NCBI RefSeq assembly: GCF_019800005.1
Contig: NZ_JABGCL010000009.1
Location: 62,001 to 126,000, forward strand
DNA from: Geminicoccus harenae
Lineage (GTDB): Bacteria; Pseudomonadota; Alphaproteobacteria; Geminicoccales; Geminicoccaceae
Direction of reading: 5' to 3'
DNA length: 64,000 nt
In this document: positions 49,556 through 59,154 of the stretch, one piece after another
Layout of the letters: every line of letters starts with the position of its first letter
Numbering within the stretch: position 1 is the first letter of the stretch
The notes under the pieces: model-generated
What the model saw: the letters and a program-made list of their open reading frames with translations, nothing else
What the model was told of the DNA's origin: nothing
Database searches by the model: none
Made by a program: the position numbers and the translations under genes

Positions 49556-51010
49556 TTGTCCGAACTCATCCTGGCGATCGCCCAGTTCGACCCGGTGCCG
49601 GGCGATGTCGCGGCCAACCTCCAGGCCATCCGCCGGCTGCGCGACGCGGCGGAGGGGGCGCATCTCCTCCTCTGCCCGGACCTGGCCCTGACCGGCCTGC
49701 CGGTCGTGGCGGGCTCGTGGGACAGCGCTGCGGATGCGCTGCTGGAACTTCAGGCCGACACCGCAGATGGCGGGCCGGCCGTGTTGGTGGGCCTGCCCTG
49801 GCGGCCGGAGGATGGCGGGCGGCCGCGGCTGGCCAGCGTGCTGCTGGGCCAGGGGCGGGAGCTCGGCCGGCGCTGGCGGGTGCAGATGGGCAGCGATCCG
49901 CGGCTGGCCCTGGGGATGCGGTTCGCTCCGGGGGAACTCGCCGGCCCGCTGGCCCTGCCCTGCCCGGACGGCCCGCCCTGGCGGCTGGGCGTGCTGGCCG
50001 GGGCGGAGATCGACCATCCGGAAGTCGCCGAGGCGCTGGCGGAGAGCGGTGCGGAGATCCTGCTGGTGCCGGCGGCCCTGCCGTTTGCGCCGGGCGCGTT
50101 CGAGCGCCGCCAGCAGCACGCAGTCCGGCGCGTCACCGAGACCGGGCTGCCGCTGGTCCTGGCCAATGCGGCGGGCGGCGGCGGGGAACTGGTGTTCGAC
50201 GGGCTTTCCCTGGCGCTCGATGGAGACAGGCGCTTGGTGGCGCTGGCACCGGCGTTCCGGGAAAGCCTGCTCGTGACCCGTTGGGCCAGGGATGACGACG
50301 GGTCGCTGGCGCCGGTCGGCACCGGCCTGCGGGTGCCGCCGCCGGACGAGCCGGCCGACTTGTACCTGGCCCTGCTGGCCGGCCTGCGCGGACTCACCGG
50401 CCGGCTGGGGCTGGGGCTGGCGCTGCTCGACCTGGACAGCGCCGGCAGGCTGCTGCCGGTGCTGGCGGTCGATGCGCTGGGTCCGGGCCGGGTGCGGGGC
50501 TGGACGGACGGGAGCGGCCGGAACCCGCTCGCCGATGCGCTGGGCATCCGGACGGAGCGGATCGATGCCGGACTCGTGCAGGCCACGCTCGGGCGGATGC
50601 TGGAACCGTACGGTGCCGGGCTCGTGCCGGTCGCTCCCGTCCGCGACCTGATCGGGACCGCGCTGGCCGCCCGGCTGGGGGCGTTGCTGCTGAGCGGGGT
50701 GGACCGCGCGGCAGTGGCGGCCGGTGCCGCCGCCAGCGGCTATGCGCCGCTGGGTGAGCTGGCGGAGCCGGTCGTCCAGGCGCTGCTGCGCTGGCGGGCC
50801 ACGCAGCGTCCGGACGGCGCGCTCGGGCCGGAGCCCGCGGCACTCGCGGCAGCACTCGCCGAGCCCGGTGCTGCCGCCGCCGAACAGGCAGCTCCGCCCT
50901 CCTGGTGGCAGGCCCGTGGCGGTGCCGGGCCGGCGCCACTGGTCCTGCGGGCGGCCGATGGAAGCGGTACCGCCGACGCGGCGGATCACCCAACCTCCGC
51001 TGGCACATGA
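49556..51010 (+). CDS. NAD synthetase-like pseudo-enzyme
   Basis: 484 residues from TTG 49556. Overall layout is that of glutamine-dependent NAD+ synthetase: nitrilase-like amidase domain (LILAIAQFDPVPGDVAANLQ) then a synthetase domain (LLPVLAVDALGPGRVRGW and a WRA ending helix). The active residues are gone: the amidase Glu motif PELALTG is PDLALTG, the catalytic Cys region is GVLAGAEID, and the ATP-binding SGGIDSA loop reads ALLDLDSA. The length is also short. A real NadE should exist elsewhere. It may be a regulator or a decaying paralogue; the open frame with no stops argues it is kept. Confidence 0.6.
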   Translation: MSELILAIAQFDPVPGDVAANLQAIRRLRDAAEGAHLLLCPDLALTGLPVVAGSWDSAADALLELQADTADGGPAVLVGLPWRPEDGGRPRLASVLLGQGRELGRRWRVQMGSDPRLALGMRFAPGELAGPLALPCPDGPPWRLGVLAGAEIDHPEVAEALAESGAEILLVPAALPFAPGAFERRQQHAVRRVTETGLPLVLANAAGGGGELVFDGLSLALDGDRRLVALAPAFRESLLVTRWARDDDGSLAPVGTGLRVPPPDEPADLYLALLAGLRGLTGRLGLGLALLDLDSAGRLLPVLAVDALGPGRVRGWTDGSGRNPLADALGIRTERIDAGLVQATLGRMLEPYGAGLVPVAPVRDLIGTALAARLGALLLSGVDRAAVAAGAAASGYAPLGELAEPVVQALLRWRATQRPDGALGPEPAALAAALAEPGAAAAEQAAPPSWWQARGGAGPAPLVLRAADGSGTADAADHPTSAGT

Positions 51011-51089
51011 TACCAGAATTATCGCTGTTTAGTTGAATTTTGCTGGCCATGCTTTATCGTCTCCGCCCGGCAGTGCAGGGCGGAGCGGC

Positions 51090-53288
51090 ATGACGCAGGA
51101 ACGGGCACAGCCGGGGCGTGCGGTGGGCGCGGAACCCGGGATCGCGGACCAGGTCCGGGTGCTCCGGCGCCACTGGCCGGTCCTGGTCGGCATGACCGCG
51201 CTGGGCGTGGCGGCGGCGGGGCTGGCGGCACGGCTGATCGAGCCCGTCTATGTCGCCCGCGCCGAAGTCATCTACGAGCCGGTGACGTTCGGCGGGCCGG
51301 ACGGGCTGGACCAGATCGCGGCCCCGCCCGAGAGCGGCACGCTCGACAGCCAGATCCGCCAGATCGCCTCGCGCGCCATGGCCCGCGAGGTCATCCAGCG
51401 CCTGGACCTGGGGCCGGAGCTGGAAGGCCGCCCGGGCCCGATGGCCCGCCCGATCGCCTGGCTGGCGGGCCTGGTGCCTGGGGCGGGCCCGGCGCCTGAA
51501 GGCTTGGTGGAAGTGCCGATCGACGCCCCGCCGGGCGAGCCGTCGCCCCGCCTGCTCGACCGCTTCCTCGACCGGCTCGAGGGCAGCCGCGAGGGCAAGA
51601 GCCACGTGGTCGCGATCACCTGGGAGGCGAACGACCCACGGCGCGCGGCCGAGGTCGCCAACGAGGTCGCCCATGCCTTCGTCACCGCGCGCCTCGCCCA
51701 GAAGCTGGAGGCGGCCGGCCGGATCGAGGAACGGCTGGCCCTGCGCCGCAGCCAGCTCCGCGACGCCCTCCTGAACGCCGAGGCCCGGCTGGAGCAGGCG
51801 CGCGCCGCCGCCAGGCCGACCCTGGTGGCGGCACTCGGCAGCGGCGAGGACCAGCTCAATGCGCTCTCGCGCGACCTGGTCGAGGCCCGGATCGAAGCGC
51901 AGACCCGCGAGGTCCGCTCCGAGCGGCTGAAGGACGCCGCAAGGCGTGGCCAGGGGCTGCTGGGCGCCGGGGAGGACCAGCCCTCGCCCTATCAGGCCCT
52001 GCTGGCGCTGGATGCCGCCGCGGCGCGCGAGGAGGCGGAGCTGCAGGCCCAGTATGGCGAGCGCCATCCGCGCGTGGTCGACCTGCGCAGCCGGCGCAAG
52101 GAGCTGGCCCGCAAGCTCGCCTCCGCAGAAGGACAGATGCTGCAGAAGCTCGACATGGAGGCGGAGATGGCGCGGGTGCGGGCCGATGGCCTGGCCCGCC
52201 AGCTCGAGGCGATCAAGGGCGAGGCCGCGGGCATGGCCACGAGCCGCCAGGAGCTGGCCGCCCTGGAGGAGGAGGCGCGCAACCGGCGCCAGGCGCACGA
52301 TGCGTTCGAGCTGAAGGCCCAGGAGATCTCCCAGCGCCTGGCCGGGCAGGCCCCGGATGCCCGCATCGTGTCCGAGGCGGTGCCGCCCGCCGCCCCCGCC
52401 TTTCCCAAGCCCGGCACCTTCATGTCGGTGGGCGGCAGCGTCGGCCTGCTCCTGGCCGGCCTGTTCGTCTGGTTCACCGAGGCGCGCGACCGCTCGGTGC
52501 GCACCGCCAGCGCGCTGGAGGGCGTGACCGGGCTGGTGACCGTCGCGATGGTGCCGCAGCTCGTGCGCAAGGCCGAGCGGCTCCGCCCGCACGACGTGGC
52601 GCTCGACCAGCCGCTCGGGCGCTACAGCGAGGCGCTGCGCGACATGCTGGCGGCGGTGACCGGGCCGTTCGACCGGCCGGAAGGGCGCGGCATCGCGGTG
52701 CTGGTGACCTCGGCGGTCCCGGACGAGGGCAAGACCACCACCGCCATCTCGCTGGCCCGCCTGGCAGCGGCAGAAGGGCTGAAGGTCGTGCTGATCGACG
52801 GCGACCTGCGCCATCCCTCCGTGCTGGGCCGCCTGGGCCTCCCGCCCGGCCCCGGCTTGCAAGAGATTTTGGCCGGCAAGGCCACGCTGGAGCAGGCGCT
52901 GCGCACGGACAGCCGCTCGCCGCTGCAGATCCTGCCGGGCAGTGCGGCCGCCCGCGCGGCTTTGGCCAGCCAGAGCGGCGAGCGGCTGCGCCAGGTCGTC
53001 CAGTCGCTCACTCGGGACGTCGACCTGGTGGTGGTGGATGCCGCCCCGGCGCTCGCGGTGGCCGACACCAGGCTGCTGGCCCGCGCCGTCGACCGCGTCC
53101 TCCTGCTGGCCCGCTGGGGCCAGACCAGCGACTGGCTGATCGGCCGGGCCGCGGCCGAGCTGCGCGAGGTCGGCGCACCGCTCACCGGTGCGGTGCTGAC
53201 CGCGGTGGATCTCAGCCGCCAGCCGCTCTACGGCCTGGACGACCGGACCTTCGCCTATTTGAAGCATGCGCGCTACTATGCCGCCTGA
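51090..53288 (+). CDS. Polysaccharide chain-length protein/BY-tyrosine kinase
   Basis: 732 residues from ATG 51090. A Wzz-type N-terminal region has TM1 about 29-49, a periplasmic coiled coil (about 200-400) and TM2 about 443-465 (SVGGSVGLLLAGLFVWF). A cytosolic BY-kinase domain has Walker A VPDEGKTTTAISLARLAA (about 543), Walker A' LIDGDLRHPS (about 569) and Walker B LVVVDAAPA (about 646). The C-terminal tyrosine cluster is weak (RYYAA only), unlike Wzc. It is of the Wzc/ExoP/GumC type, controlling export and length of exopolysaccharide. It probably serves the polysaccharide cluster of this strain, though that lies 47 kb away. Confidence 0.85.
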   Translation: MTQERAQPGRAVGAEPGIADQVRVLRRHWPVLVGMTALGVAAAGLAARLIEPVYVARAEVIYEPVTFGGPDGLDQIAAPPESGTLDSQIRQIASRAMAREVIQRLDLGPELEGRPGPMARPIAWLAGLVPGAGPAPEGLVEVPIDAPPGEPSPRLLDRFLDRLEGSREGKSHVVAITWEANDPRRAAEVANEVAHAFVTARLAQKLEAAGRIEERLALRRSQLRDALLNAEARLEQARAAARPTLVAALGSGEDQLNALSRDLVEARIEAQTREVRSERLKDAARRGQGLLGAGEDQPSPYQALLALDAAAAREEAELQAQYGERHPRVVDLRSRRKELARKLASAEGQMLQKLDMEAEMARVRADGLARQLEAIKGEAAGMATSRQELAALEEEARNRRQAHDAFELKAQEISQRLAGQAPDARIVSEAVPPAAPAFPKPGTFMSVGGSVGLLLAGLFVWFTEARDRSVRTASALEGVTGLVTVAMVPQLVRKAERLRPHDVALDQPLGRYSEALRDMLAAVTGPFDRPEGRGIAVLVTSAVPDEGKTTTAISLARLAAAEGLKVVLIDGDLRHPSVLGRLGLPPGPGLQEILAGKATLEQALRTDSRSPLQILPGSAAARAALASQSGERLRQVVQSLTRDVDLVVVDAAPALAVADTRLLARAVDRVLLLARWGQTSDWLIGRAAAELREVGAPLTGAVLTAVDLSRQPLYGLDDRTFAYLKHARYYAA

Positions 53289-53434
53289 GACCTGACGGGC
53301 GGATCAGGGTGACCGGACCGGTGGAATCGGGCGCGCGATCCTGGTAACGAGCGGGTCCCCCGTGCCGGGACTGCCCGGCGCGGCGGGCGGCCGTGGCAGG
53401 ACGCCACCCGAACTCCCATGCCAGGAACGGTCCC

Positions 53435-55252
53435 TTGTCCCCGACCCTCGCCCTCCACGACACCGCGACCCGCGCCAAGCGGCCGTTCGCGCCGATCCGT
53501 CCGGACCGGGTGGGCCTCTATGTCTGCGGACCGACCGTCTATGACCGGATCCATATCGGCAATGCCCGGCCGCTGATCGTCTTCGACGTGCTGAGCCGGC
53601 TGCTGCGTCACCTCTTCAAGGAGGTGACCTATGTCCGCAACATCACCGATGTCGACGACAAGATCATGGACCGCGCCGCGGAGCGCGGCGTGCCGATCGC
53701 GGAAGTGACCGAGAGCACGACCCGGCAGTTCCACGAGGATGCCGCGGCCCTCGGCTGCCTGCCGCCGGATCACGAGCCGCGCGCCACCGAGCACATCGCC
53801 GGCATGATCCGGATCATCGAGGCGCTGATCGGAAACGGCCATGCCTATGCACAGGACGGCCACGTGCTGTTCCACGTGCCCTCGTTCGCCGAGTATGGCC
53901 GGCTGTCCGGGCGCGACCGCGACGAGCAGGTGGCCGGCGCCCGGGTCGAGGTGGCGCCCTACAAGCGGGATCCGGCCGACTTCGTGCTGTGGAAGCCGTC
54001 CGCGGCTGACCAGCCCGGCTGGGACAGCCCCTGGGGCCGCGGCCGGCCCGGCTGGCATATCGAGTGCTCGGCCATGTCCGAGCATCACCTGGGCGTGCCG
54101 TTCGACATCCATGGCGGCGGGATCGACCTGACCTTCCCGCACCACGAGAACGAGATCGCCCAGACCCGCTGCGCACATGGCCTGGGCCGGATGGCGAACT
54201 TCTGGCTGCACAACGGTTTCGTCACCGTGAACGGCGAGAAGATGGCCAAGTCGCTCGGCAACTTCACCACCGTGGCCGACGTGCTGGCGAAAGCATCGGG
54301 CGAAGCGATCCGCCTCTGGACGCTCGGTACCCATTACCGCTCGCCACTGGATTTCAGTTGGGAGGGGATCGAGCGGGCCGAGGCGACGCTCGATCGCTTC
54401 TATGGTGCACTTTCGCGCGCACCGTACGAACCCGAGGCATCGGATTTGCCCGAACCGACTCAAGCACACGCCCCCTTGACCTCATCCCCAGGCTCGACCG
54501 GGGGATCAACCGCCACACGAATTCTACCAAACGAACCCGAGCCCGCCCTGGTCGAGGCGCTCTGCGATGACCTGAACACGCCGAAGGCACTGGCGGTGCT
54601 GCACGACCTGCTCGGTCGGCTGAATCGCACGAACGAACCCGAGGATCGGGCTAGGCTAATCGCCTCTGCGAGAGTCCTCGGCCTACTACAGATGGACCCA
54701 AAGGAACGTCTGCAGGGGAAGGTCGAATACAATCCAGAGGCAGTTCGCGAACACATTCTTGATAATATCATTGAAACACACTTCTCACCGGCTGATGATA
54801 GCGAAAGAACTTCAATCAAGAATAGGCTACAGCTAGCTATTACTCGTGCAATAGATCTGATATGGCGTCGTAGTGAGGTGGGTTCCCCACCTTATCTTGA
54901 GGCTTCAATAAAGCATTTCGAATCATTAGATGAAATGGCGCAACAAATTAACTGCATTGCTCATCAAGTTCTAGAAGAGAACAATCTAAATAGAGCTACA
55001 CATGCGGCAGATTTGCTTCTGTCGTGTGGCGTAAACCTACAGATCATAGATCACAATGAACTTTTTATCCCAAATGAGAATGCAAAAATCAGCGCTATGG
55101 TTCGGGTTCGGCAGGTTGCGCGGAATATGAAGAATTATGCAGAAGCAGACAATATCAGAGAAGAACTAAAGCAGATGGGGGTGCAGGTCGAAGACACAAA
55201 AGGCGAACCAGCCTGGAAACGCTTGTGGAGTGTCAGACTTGAGCGCTCCTGA
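53435..55252 (+). CDS. cysS: Cysteinyl-tRNA synthetase with internal insertions
   Basis: 605 residues from TTG 53435, which has AGGA 8 nt before it and gives the usual N-terminus; usual length is about 460. The class I motifs are HIGN (residues 40-43) and KMAKS (269-273), with zinc ligands Cys31, Cys211 and the HHEN histidines. The first insertion (about residues 338-366, codons near 54450-54530) holds a palindromic repeat-like stretch. The second, about 125 residues (about 433-553), splits the anticodon-binding region and is AT-rich, unlike the rest. The normal end resumes at [16 protein letters not shown]. It is probably the only cysS, so the insertions must be tolerated. Confidence 0.9.
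   Translation: MSPTLALHDTATRAKRPFAPIRPDRVGLYVCGPTVYDRIHIGNARPLIVFDVLSRLLRHLFKEVTYVRNITDVDDKIMDRAAERGVPIAEVTESTTRQFHEDAAALGCLPPDHEPRATEHIAGMIRIIEALIGNGHAYAQDGHVLFHVPSFAEYGRLSGRDRDEQVAGARVEVAPYKRDPADFVLWKPSAADQPGWDSPWGRGRPGWHIECSAMSEHHLGVPFDIHGGGIDLTFPHHENEIAQTRCAHGLGRMANFWLHNGFVTVNGEKMAKSLGNFTTVADVLAKASGEAIRLWTLGTHYRSPLDFSWEGIERAEATLDRFYGALSRAPYEPEASDLPEPTQAHAPLTSSPGSTGGSTATRILPNEPEPALVEALCDDLNTPKALAVLHDLLGRLNRTNEPEDRARLIASARVLGLLQMDPKERLQGKVEYNPEAVREHILDNIIETHFSPADDSERTSIKNRLQLAITRAIDLIWRRSEVGSPPYLEASIKHFESLDEMAQQINCIAHQVLEENNLNRATHAADLLLSCGVNLQIIDHNELFIPNENAKISAMVRVRQVARNMKNYAEADNIREELKQMGVQVEDTKGEPAWKRLWSVRLERS
54484..54506. repeat. Palindromic repeat-like element inside cysS
   Basis: The stretch ATCCCCAGGCTCGACC followed by GGGGGAT is an imperfect inverted repeat of the kind common between alphaproteobacterial genes. 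Another frame reads IPRLDRGI, a peptide often seen when such elements are translated. Here it sits in frame inside cysS. Confidence 0.55.
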
Positions 55253-56849
55253 TCGTCTTTGGCTCTACGACACCACGCTGCGCGACGGCGCCCAGACCCA
55301 GGGCGTCGACTTCTCCGTGGCGGACAAGGCGAAGATCGCGCGCCTGCTGGACGAGCTCGGCATCGACTATGTCGAGGGCGGCTGGCCGGGGGCGAACCCC
55401 ACCGACGATCAGTTCTTCGCCAAGCCGCCCCAGCTCGCCCGGGCGACCTTCACCGCGTTCGGCATGACGCGACGGGCCGGCCGCTCGGCCGATAACGACC
55501 CGGTGCTGGCGCCGCTGCTGCGCGGCCAGGCGAAGGCGGTGACGCTGGTCGGCAAGTCGTCGCGGGAGCAGGTCGAGCAGGCGCTGGGCGTGGCGCCCGA
55601 AGAGAATCTGCGGATGATCGCCGACTCCATTGCCGCCCTGGTGGCGCGCGGCAAGGAGGCGCTGTTCGACGCCGAGCATTTCTTCGACGGCTGGAAGAGG
55701 GACCCCGGCTACGGCCGGGCAGCGCTGCAGGCGGCGCTGGACGCAGGTGCCCGCTGGGTGGTGCTCTGCGACACCAATGGCGGCACCCTGCCCCACGAGG
55801 TCGCGCGCATCACGCGCGAGGTCGCGGCCTTCGTTCCTCCGGACCGGCTCGGCATCCACACCCATGACGATACCGGCAACGCGGTCGCCAATACGATCGC
55901 CGCGGTGATGGAGGGGGCCCGGCAGGTCCAGGGCACGCTGAACGGATTAGGGGAGCGCTGCGGCAACGCCAACCTGGTGAGCCTGATCCCGACGCTGGTG
56001 CTGAAGCTGGGCTTCCAGACCGGGGTGAGCCCCGCCGGGCTGAAGCGGCTGACCCAGATCAGCCGGACCTTCGACGAGCGGCTGAACCGCACGCCCAACC
56101 GCCACGCGCCCTATGTCGGCGCCTCGGCCTTCGCCCACAAGGCGGGCCTCCATGCCTCGGCGGTCGCCAAGAGCCCGCATTTCTACGAGCACCTGGACCC
56201 GGCCAGCGTCGGCAACAGCCGCGAGGTGCTGGTCTCCGACCAGGCCGGCCGCTCCAACCTGCTGTCCCGCTTCGCCGAGATGGGCCTGGCGGTCAGCCCC
56301 AGCGACGAGCAGGTCCAGGAACTGCTCCAGACCATCAAGGCACGCGAGGCGGAAGGCTGGGCCTATGACGGGGCGGCGGCCAGCTTCGAGGTGCTGGTAC
56401 GCCGCTCGCTGGGCATCCTGCCCAATTATTTCGAGCTGCTGCGCTACCGGGTGATCAACGAGCGCCGGTTCGACGCGCGCAGCCACGTGGCCGACCTGTC
56501 CGAGGCCAGCATCAAGGTCGCGGCCGAGGGCCATGTCTTCCACACGGTCGCGGAAGGCAACGGCCCGGTGAACGCGCTGGACCAGGCGCTGCGCCAAGCA
56601 CTCAGCCACATCTACCCCTCCCTGCGAGACATGCAGCTGGTCGACTACAAGGTGCGCATCCTGACCCCCAGTGCCGGCACCGCCGCGGTCACCCGCGTCA
56701 TCATCGAGAGCGCCGACGAGGACGGGCGGGTCTGGCAGACGGTGGGCGTGTCCGGCAACATCATCGACGCTTCCTATGCGGCCCTGTGTGACGCGATCAT
56801 CTGGAAGCTCGTGACCGAGCAGCGGGCTGCGGCCGCCGAGGCCGCGTGA
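55230..56849 (+). CDS. cimA: Citramalate synthase (CimA)
   Basis: 539 residues from GTG 55230, overlapping the cysS end by 23 bp. It makes (R)-citramalate from pyruvate and acetyl-CoA for the isoleucine route that avoids threonine. Motifs are [18 protein letters not shown] (metal-binding start of the alpha-isopropylmalate synthase family), [25 protein letters not shown] and [13 protein letters not shown]. The C-terminal regulatory LeuA_dimer domain follows (from about 400). The DGAQTQG signature separates it from 2-isopropylmalate synthase. The stop overlaps the next start (GTGA). Confidence 0.92.
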   Translation: MSDLSAPDRLWLYDTTLRDGAQTQGVDFSVADKAKIARLLDELGIDYVEGGWPGANPTDDQFFAKPPQLARATFTAFGMTRRAGRSADNDPVLAPLLRGQAKAVTLVGKSSREQVEQALGVAPEENLRMIADSIAALVARGKEALFDAEHFFDGWKRDPGYGRAALQAALDAGARWVVLCDTNGGTLPHEVARITREVAAFVPPDRLGIHTHDDTGNAVANTIAAVMEGARQVQGTLNGLGERCGNANLVSLIPTLVLKLGFQTGVSPAGLKRLTQISRTFDERLNRTPNRHAPYVGASAFAHKAGLHASAVAKSPHFYEHLDPASVGNSREVLVSDQAGRSNLLSRFAEMGLAVSPSDEQVQELLQTIKAREAEGWAYDGAAASFEVLVRRSLGILPNYFELLRYRVINERRFDARSHVADLSEASIKVAAEGHVFHTVAEGNGPVNALDQALRQALSHIYPSLRDMQLVDYKVRILTPSAGTAAVTRVIIESADEDGRVWQTVGVSGNIIDASYAALCDAIIWKLVTEQRAAAAEAA

Positions 56850-57658
56850 GGGACAAGAACCTGATCCGGTCCAAGACCCTGCGCGGCGGCATCGAGACCC
56901 TGGGCGAAGCCCCGGTGGTGATCCTGTGCCGCCCGCAGATGGCCGAGAATGTCGGCACCGCCGCGCGTGCCATGCTGAATTTCGGCATCTACGAGCTGCG
57001 CCTGGTGGCGCCCGGCTTCGGCTGGCCGAACGCCAAGGCGCTGATGGCGGCGTCCGGGGCCAACGAGGTCCTGAACCGCATGGAGATCTTCCCGGACCTC
57101 CCATCGGCGCTGCACGACATCCACACGCTCTACGCCACCACCGCACGCGGCCGCGACCTCCACAAGCCGGTCCTGCCCGCCGACACGGTGGCGGAGGCCG
57201 CACACGCCGCGATCGCCGAGGGGCACCGGGTGGGCTTCCTGTTCGGGGCGGAGCGCACCGGCCTGGAGAACGACGAGATCGCTCTGGCCGATGCGATCCT
57301 GACCATCCCGGTCAATCCCTACTTCCCGTCCCTGAACCTGGCCCAGGCCGTGCTGCTCACCTCCTACGAGTGGCACCGCCGCCGGCCGAAGGAGCCTATC
57401 GCCCCTGCCCCCGACCGGACCCTGCCGGCCGCCAAGGCCGACGTGCACCGGCTGCACGAGGCGCTGATGGTCGAGCTGGACCAGGTGGACTTCTTCAAGA
57501 CGCCGGAGCGGCGGCGCACCTTCGCGCTCACCATCGAGACCATGCTGGAGCGGCGCGGCTTCACCACCTCCGAGATCCACCTGTTCCGCGGCATCCTGAA
57601 GGAGCTGACCACGGCCCGGCGGGACAAGGAGACGGGAAATCGGGAGGCAGGCGCTTGA
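56846..57658 (+). CDS. trmJ: tRNA (Cm32/Um32) methyltransferase TrmJ
   Basis: 270 residues from GTG 56846. It is a SPOUT methyltransferase that 2'-O-methylates position 32 of tRNAs. Motifs: [20 protein letters not shown] at the N-terminus; the SAM-knot elements [20 protein letters not shown] and [16 protein letters not shown]. The C-terminal helical part ([17 protein letters not shown]) is the usual tail. It is translationally coupled to cimA. Confidence 0.9.
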   Translation: MRDKNLIRSKTLRGGIETLGEAPVVILCRPQMAENVGTAARAMLNFGIYELRLVAPGFGWPNAKALMAASGANEVLNRMEIFPDLPSALHDIHTLYATTARGRDLHKPVLPADTVAEAAHAAIAEGHRVGFLFGAERTGLENDEIALADAILTIPVNPYFPSLNLAQAVLLTSYEWHRRRPKEPIAPAPDRTLPAAKADVHRLHEALMVELDQVDFFKTPERRRTFALTIETMLERRGFTTSEIHLFRGILKELTTARRDKETGNREAGA

Positions 57659-57682
57659 CAGCCGCGTGGCTTTCGCTATTAG
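57655..57682 (+). promoter_or_regulatory. rpsD promoter
   Basis: TTGACA at 57655-57660 and TATTAG at 57677-57682 are 16 nt apart, about 65 bp before the rpsD ATG. It overlaps the end of trmJ. A good housekeeping-type promoter. Confidence 0.7.
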
Positions 57683-57749
57683 CTCCGCGGCACGCTGCTT
57701 CGCTCCGGGAGCGGCGTTGTTTTTGTCGTGCCGTGGGTATCGAGGGTCG

Positions 57750-58364
57750 ATGACTAAGCGTAACGCCGCGAAGAGCAAGATCTGCCGCCGTCTGGGCGTG
57801 AACCTGTGGGGCCGCGCCAAGGATCCGCTCGCGCGTCGCGCCTACGGTCCCGGGCAGCATGGCGCCAAGCGCAAGAAGGTGACGCCCTACGGCGTCCAGC
57901 TCGCGCAGAAGCAGAAGATCCGCGAGTACTACGGCAACATCACCGAGAAGCAGTTCCGTAACACTTACGAGGACGCTTCGGCGATGCGCGGCGACACCGC
58001 GGAGAACCTGATCGGCCTGCTCGAGCGCCGGCTGGATGCGGTGGTCTACCGCATGAAGTTCGTCTCGACCCCGTTCGCCGCCCGCCAGTTCGTGAACCAC
58101 GGCCATGTCCAGGTGAACGGCCGCCGGGTCACCATCCCCTCCTACCGGGTCCGCCCGGGCGACGTGATCGAGCTGTCGGCCAAGGCCAAGGACTTCCCGT
58201 TCGTCGAGGAAGCCCTGAACCTCGCCGAGCGCGACATTCCCGAGTATGTGCAGGTCGACACCAAGGCCAAGCGGGGCACCTTCGTCCGTACCCCGCTGAT
58301 TGCGGACGTGCCCTACCCGGTCGAGATGAAGCCCGCGGAAGTGATCGAGTTCTACTCGCGCTGA
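57750..58364 (+). CDS. rpsD: 30S ribosomal protein S4
   Basis: 204 residues from ATG 57750; the longer frame upstream is the leader. S4 nucleates 30S assembly, binding 16S rRNA. Typical motifs: [35 protein letters not shown], the S4 RNA-binding domain [13 protein letters not shown] with [14 protein letters not shown], and the end VIEFYSR. There are no zinc cysteine pairs at the N-terminus, so it is the C-minus type. It has its own promoter and terminator. Confidence 0.97.
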   Translation: MTKRNAAKSKICRRLGVNLWGRAKDPLARRAYGPGQHGAKRKKVTPYGVQLAQKQKIREYYGNITEKQFRNTYEDASAMRGDTAENLIGLLERRLDAVVYRMKFVSTPFAARQFVNHGHVQVNGRRVTIPSYRVRPGDVIELSAKAKDFPFVEEALNLAERDIPEYVQVDTKAKRGTFVRTPLIADVPYPVEMKPAEVIEFYSR

Positions 58365-58383
58365 TCCGTCGAAGAGTTTCGCG

Positions 58384-58419
58384 AAAAGGCCCACCGGAGG
58401 CGCCTCCGGTGGGCCTTTT
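58384..58419. terminator. Terminator after rpsD
   Basis: AAAAGGCCCACCGGAGGC at 58384-58401 is the exact reverse complement of 58402-58419, giving a long hairpin ending in TTTT. It serves rpsD and, from the other side, the convergent gst gene. Confidence 0.9.
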
Positions 58420-58446
58420 CGTTGTCCTGGGGCTGCGCTCGCCGGC

Positions 58447-59154
58447 TCAGCCCGGCGGGTAGTTGGACGGGAACATTGCCCGCCTGGCCGCCTCGTCCAT
58501 CTCCTGCTTGAACGCATGGCCCTGGCCGATCGCACGGGCGCGTTGGGCCGCCGGGCGGGCGTCGATCGCGCGGAACCAGCGCCGCAGCTCCGGGAACGGC
58601 GCCAGCGGGTCACCGCCATCTTCCGCCGGCAGGGCGAAGTCCGCCCGCACCAGCCAGCCCCATGCTGCCATGTCGACGATCGTGTAGTCGTCGCCCAGCA
58701 CGAACGGGCGCCCCTGCAACTGGCCGTCCAGCACCCGGTAGTGCCGCTCCACCTCGCGGCGGTAGCGGTTGATGGCATAAGCGACGGGCTCGGGCGCGAA
58801 CTTCTGGAAATGCACCGACTGGCCGGAGAACGGGCTGAGACCCGTGGCGACGAACATCAGCCAGGACAGAAGCTGCGGGCGGTCTCCGGGCGCGCCCAGG
58901 AACTGCCCGGTCTTCTCGGCGAGATAGAGCAGGATCGCGTTGGAATCGAACACGGTGGCGGGCTGGCCGCCGGGCCCCTGCTCGTCGACGATGGCCGGCA
59001 CCTTGCCGTTCGGGTTGATCCGGCGGAATGCCGGCTCATGCTGCTCGCCCCGGCGCGGGTCGATCGGCACCTTCTCGTAGGGGAGCCCCGCCTCCTCCAG
59101 GAACAGCGCCACCTTGAGCGGGTTGGGTGAGGCGTTGAAGTAGAACCGGATCAC
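58447..59154 (-). CDS. Glutathione S-transferase
   Basis: 235 residues. The thioredoxin-like N-terminal domain has FNASPNPLKVALFLEEAGLP and the cis-proline loop GKVPAIVD, with glutathione contact FDSNAILLYLAEKTG. The helical C-terminal domain has GDDYTIVDMAAWGW, the N-capping box of GSTs. It is closest to the YfcG/GstB-like type. The start overlaps the stop of the alginate-lyase-like gene (59151-59154). Confidence 0.88.
   Translation of the reverse strand: MIRFYFNASPNPLKVALFLEEAGLPYEKVPIDPRRGEQHEPAFRRINPNGKVPAIVDEQGPGGQPATVFDSNAILLYLAEKTGQFLGAPGDRPQLLSWLMFVATGLSPFSGQSVHFQKFAPEPVAYAINRYRREVERHYRVLDGQLQGRPFVLGDDYTIVDMAAWGWLVRADFALPAEDGGDPLAPFPELRRWFRAIDARPAAQRARAIGQGHAFKQEMDEAARRAMFPSNYPPG

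Noticed and set aside
51054..53267. 737-codon antisense frame over the tyrosine-kinase gene
   Set aside because: It mirrors the GC-rich plus-strand gene, which has all the kinase motifs. The antisense product is a His/Gln/Arg-rich shadow.
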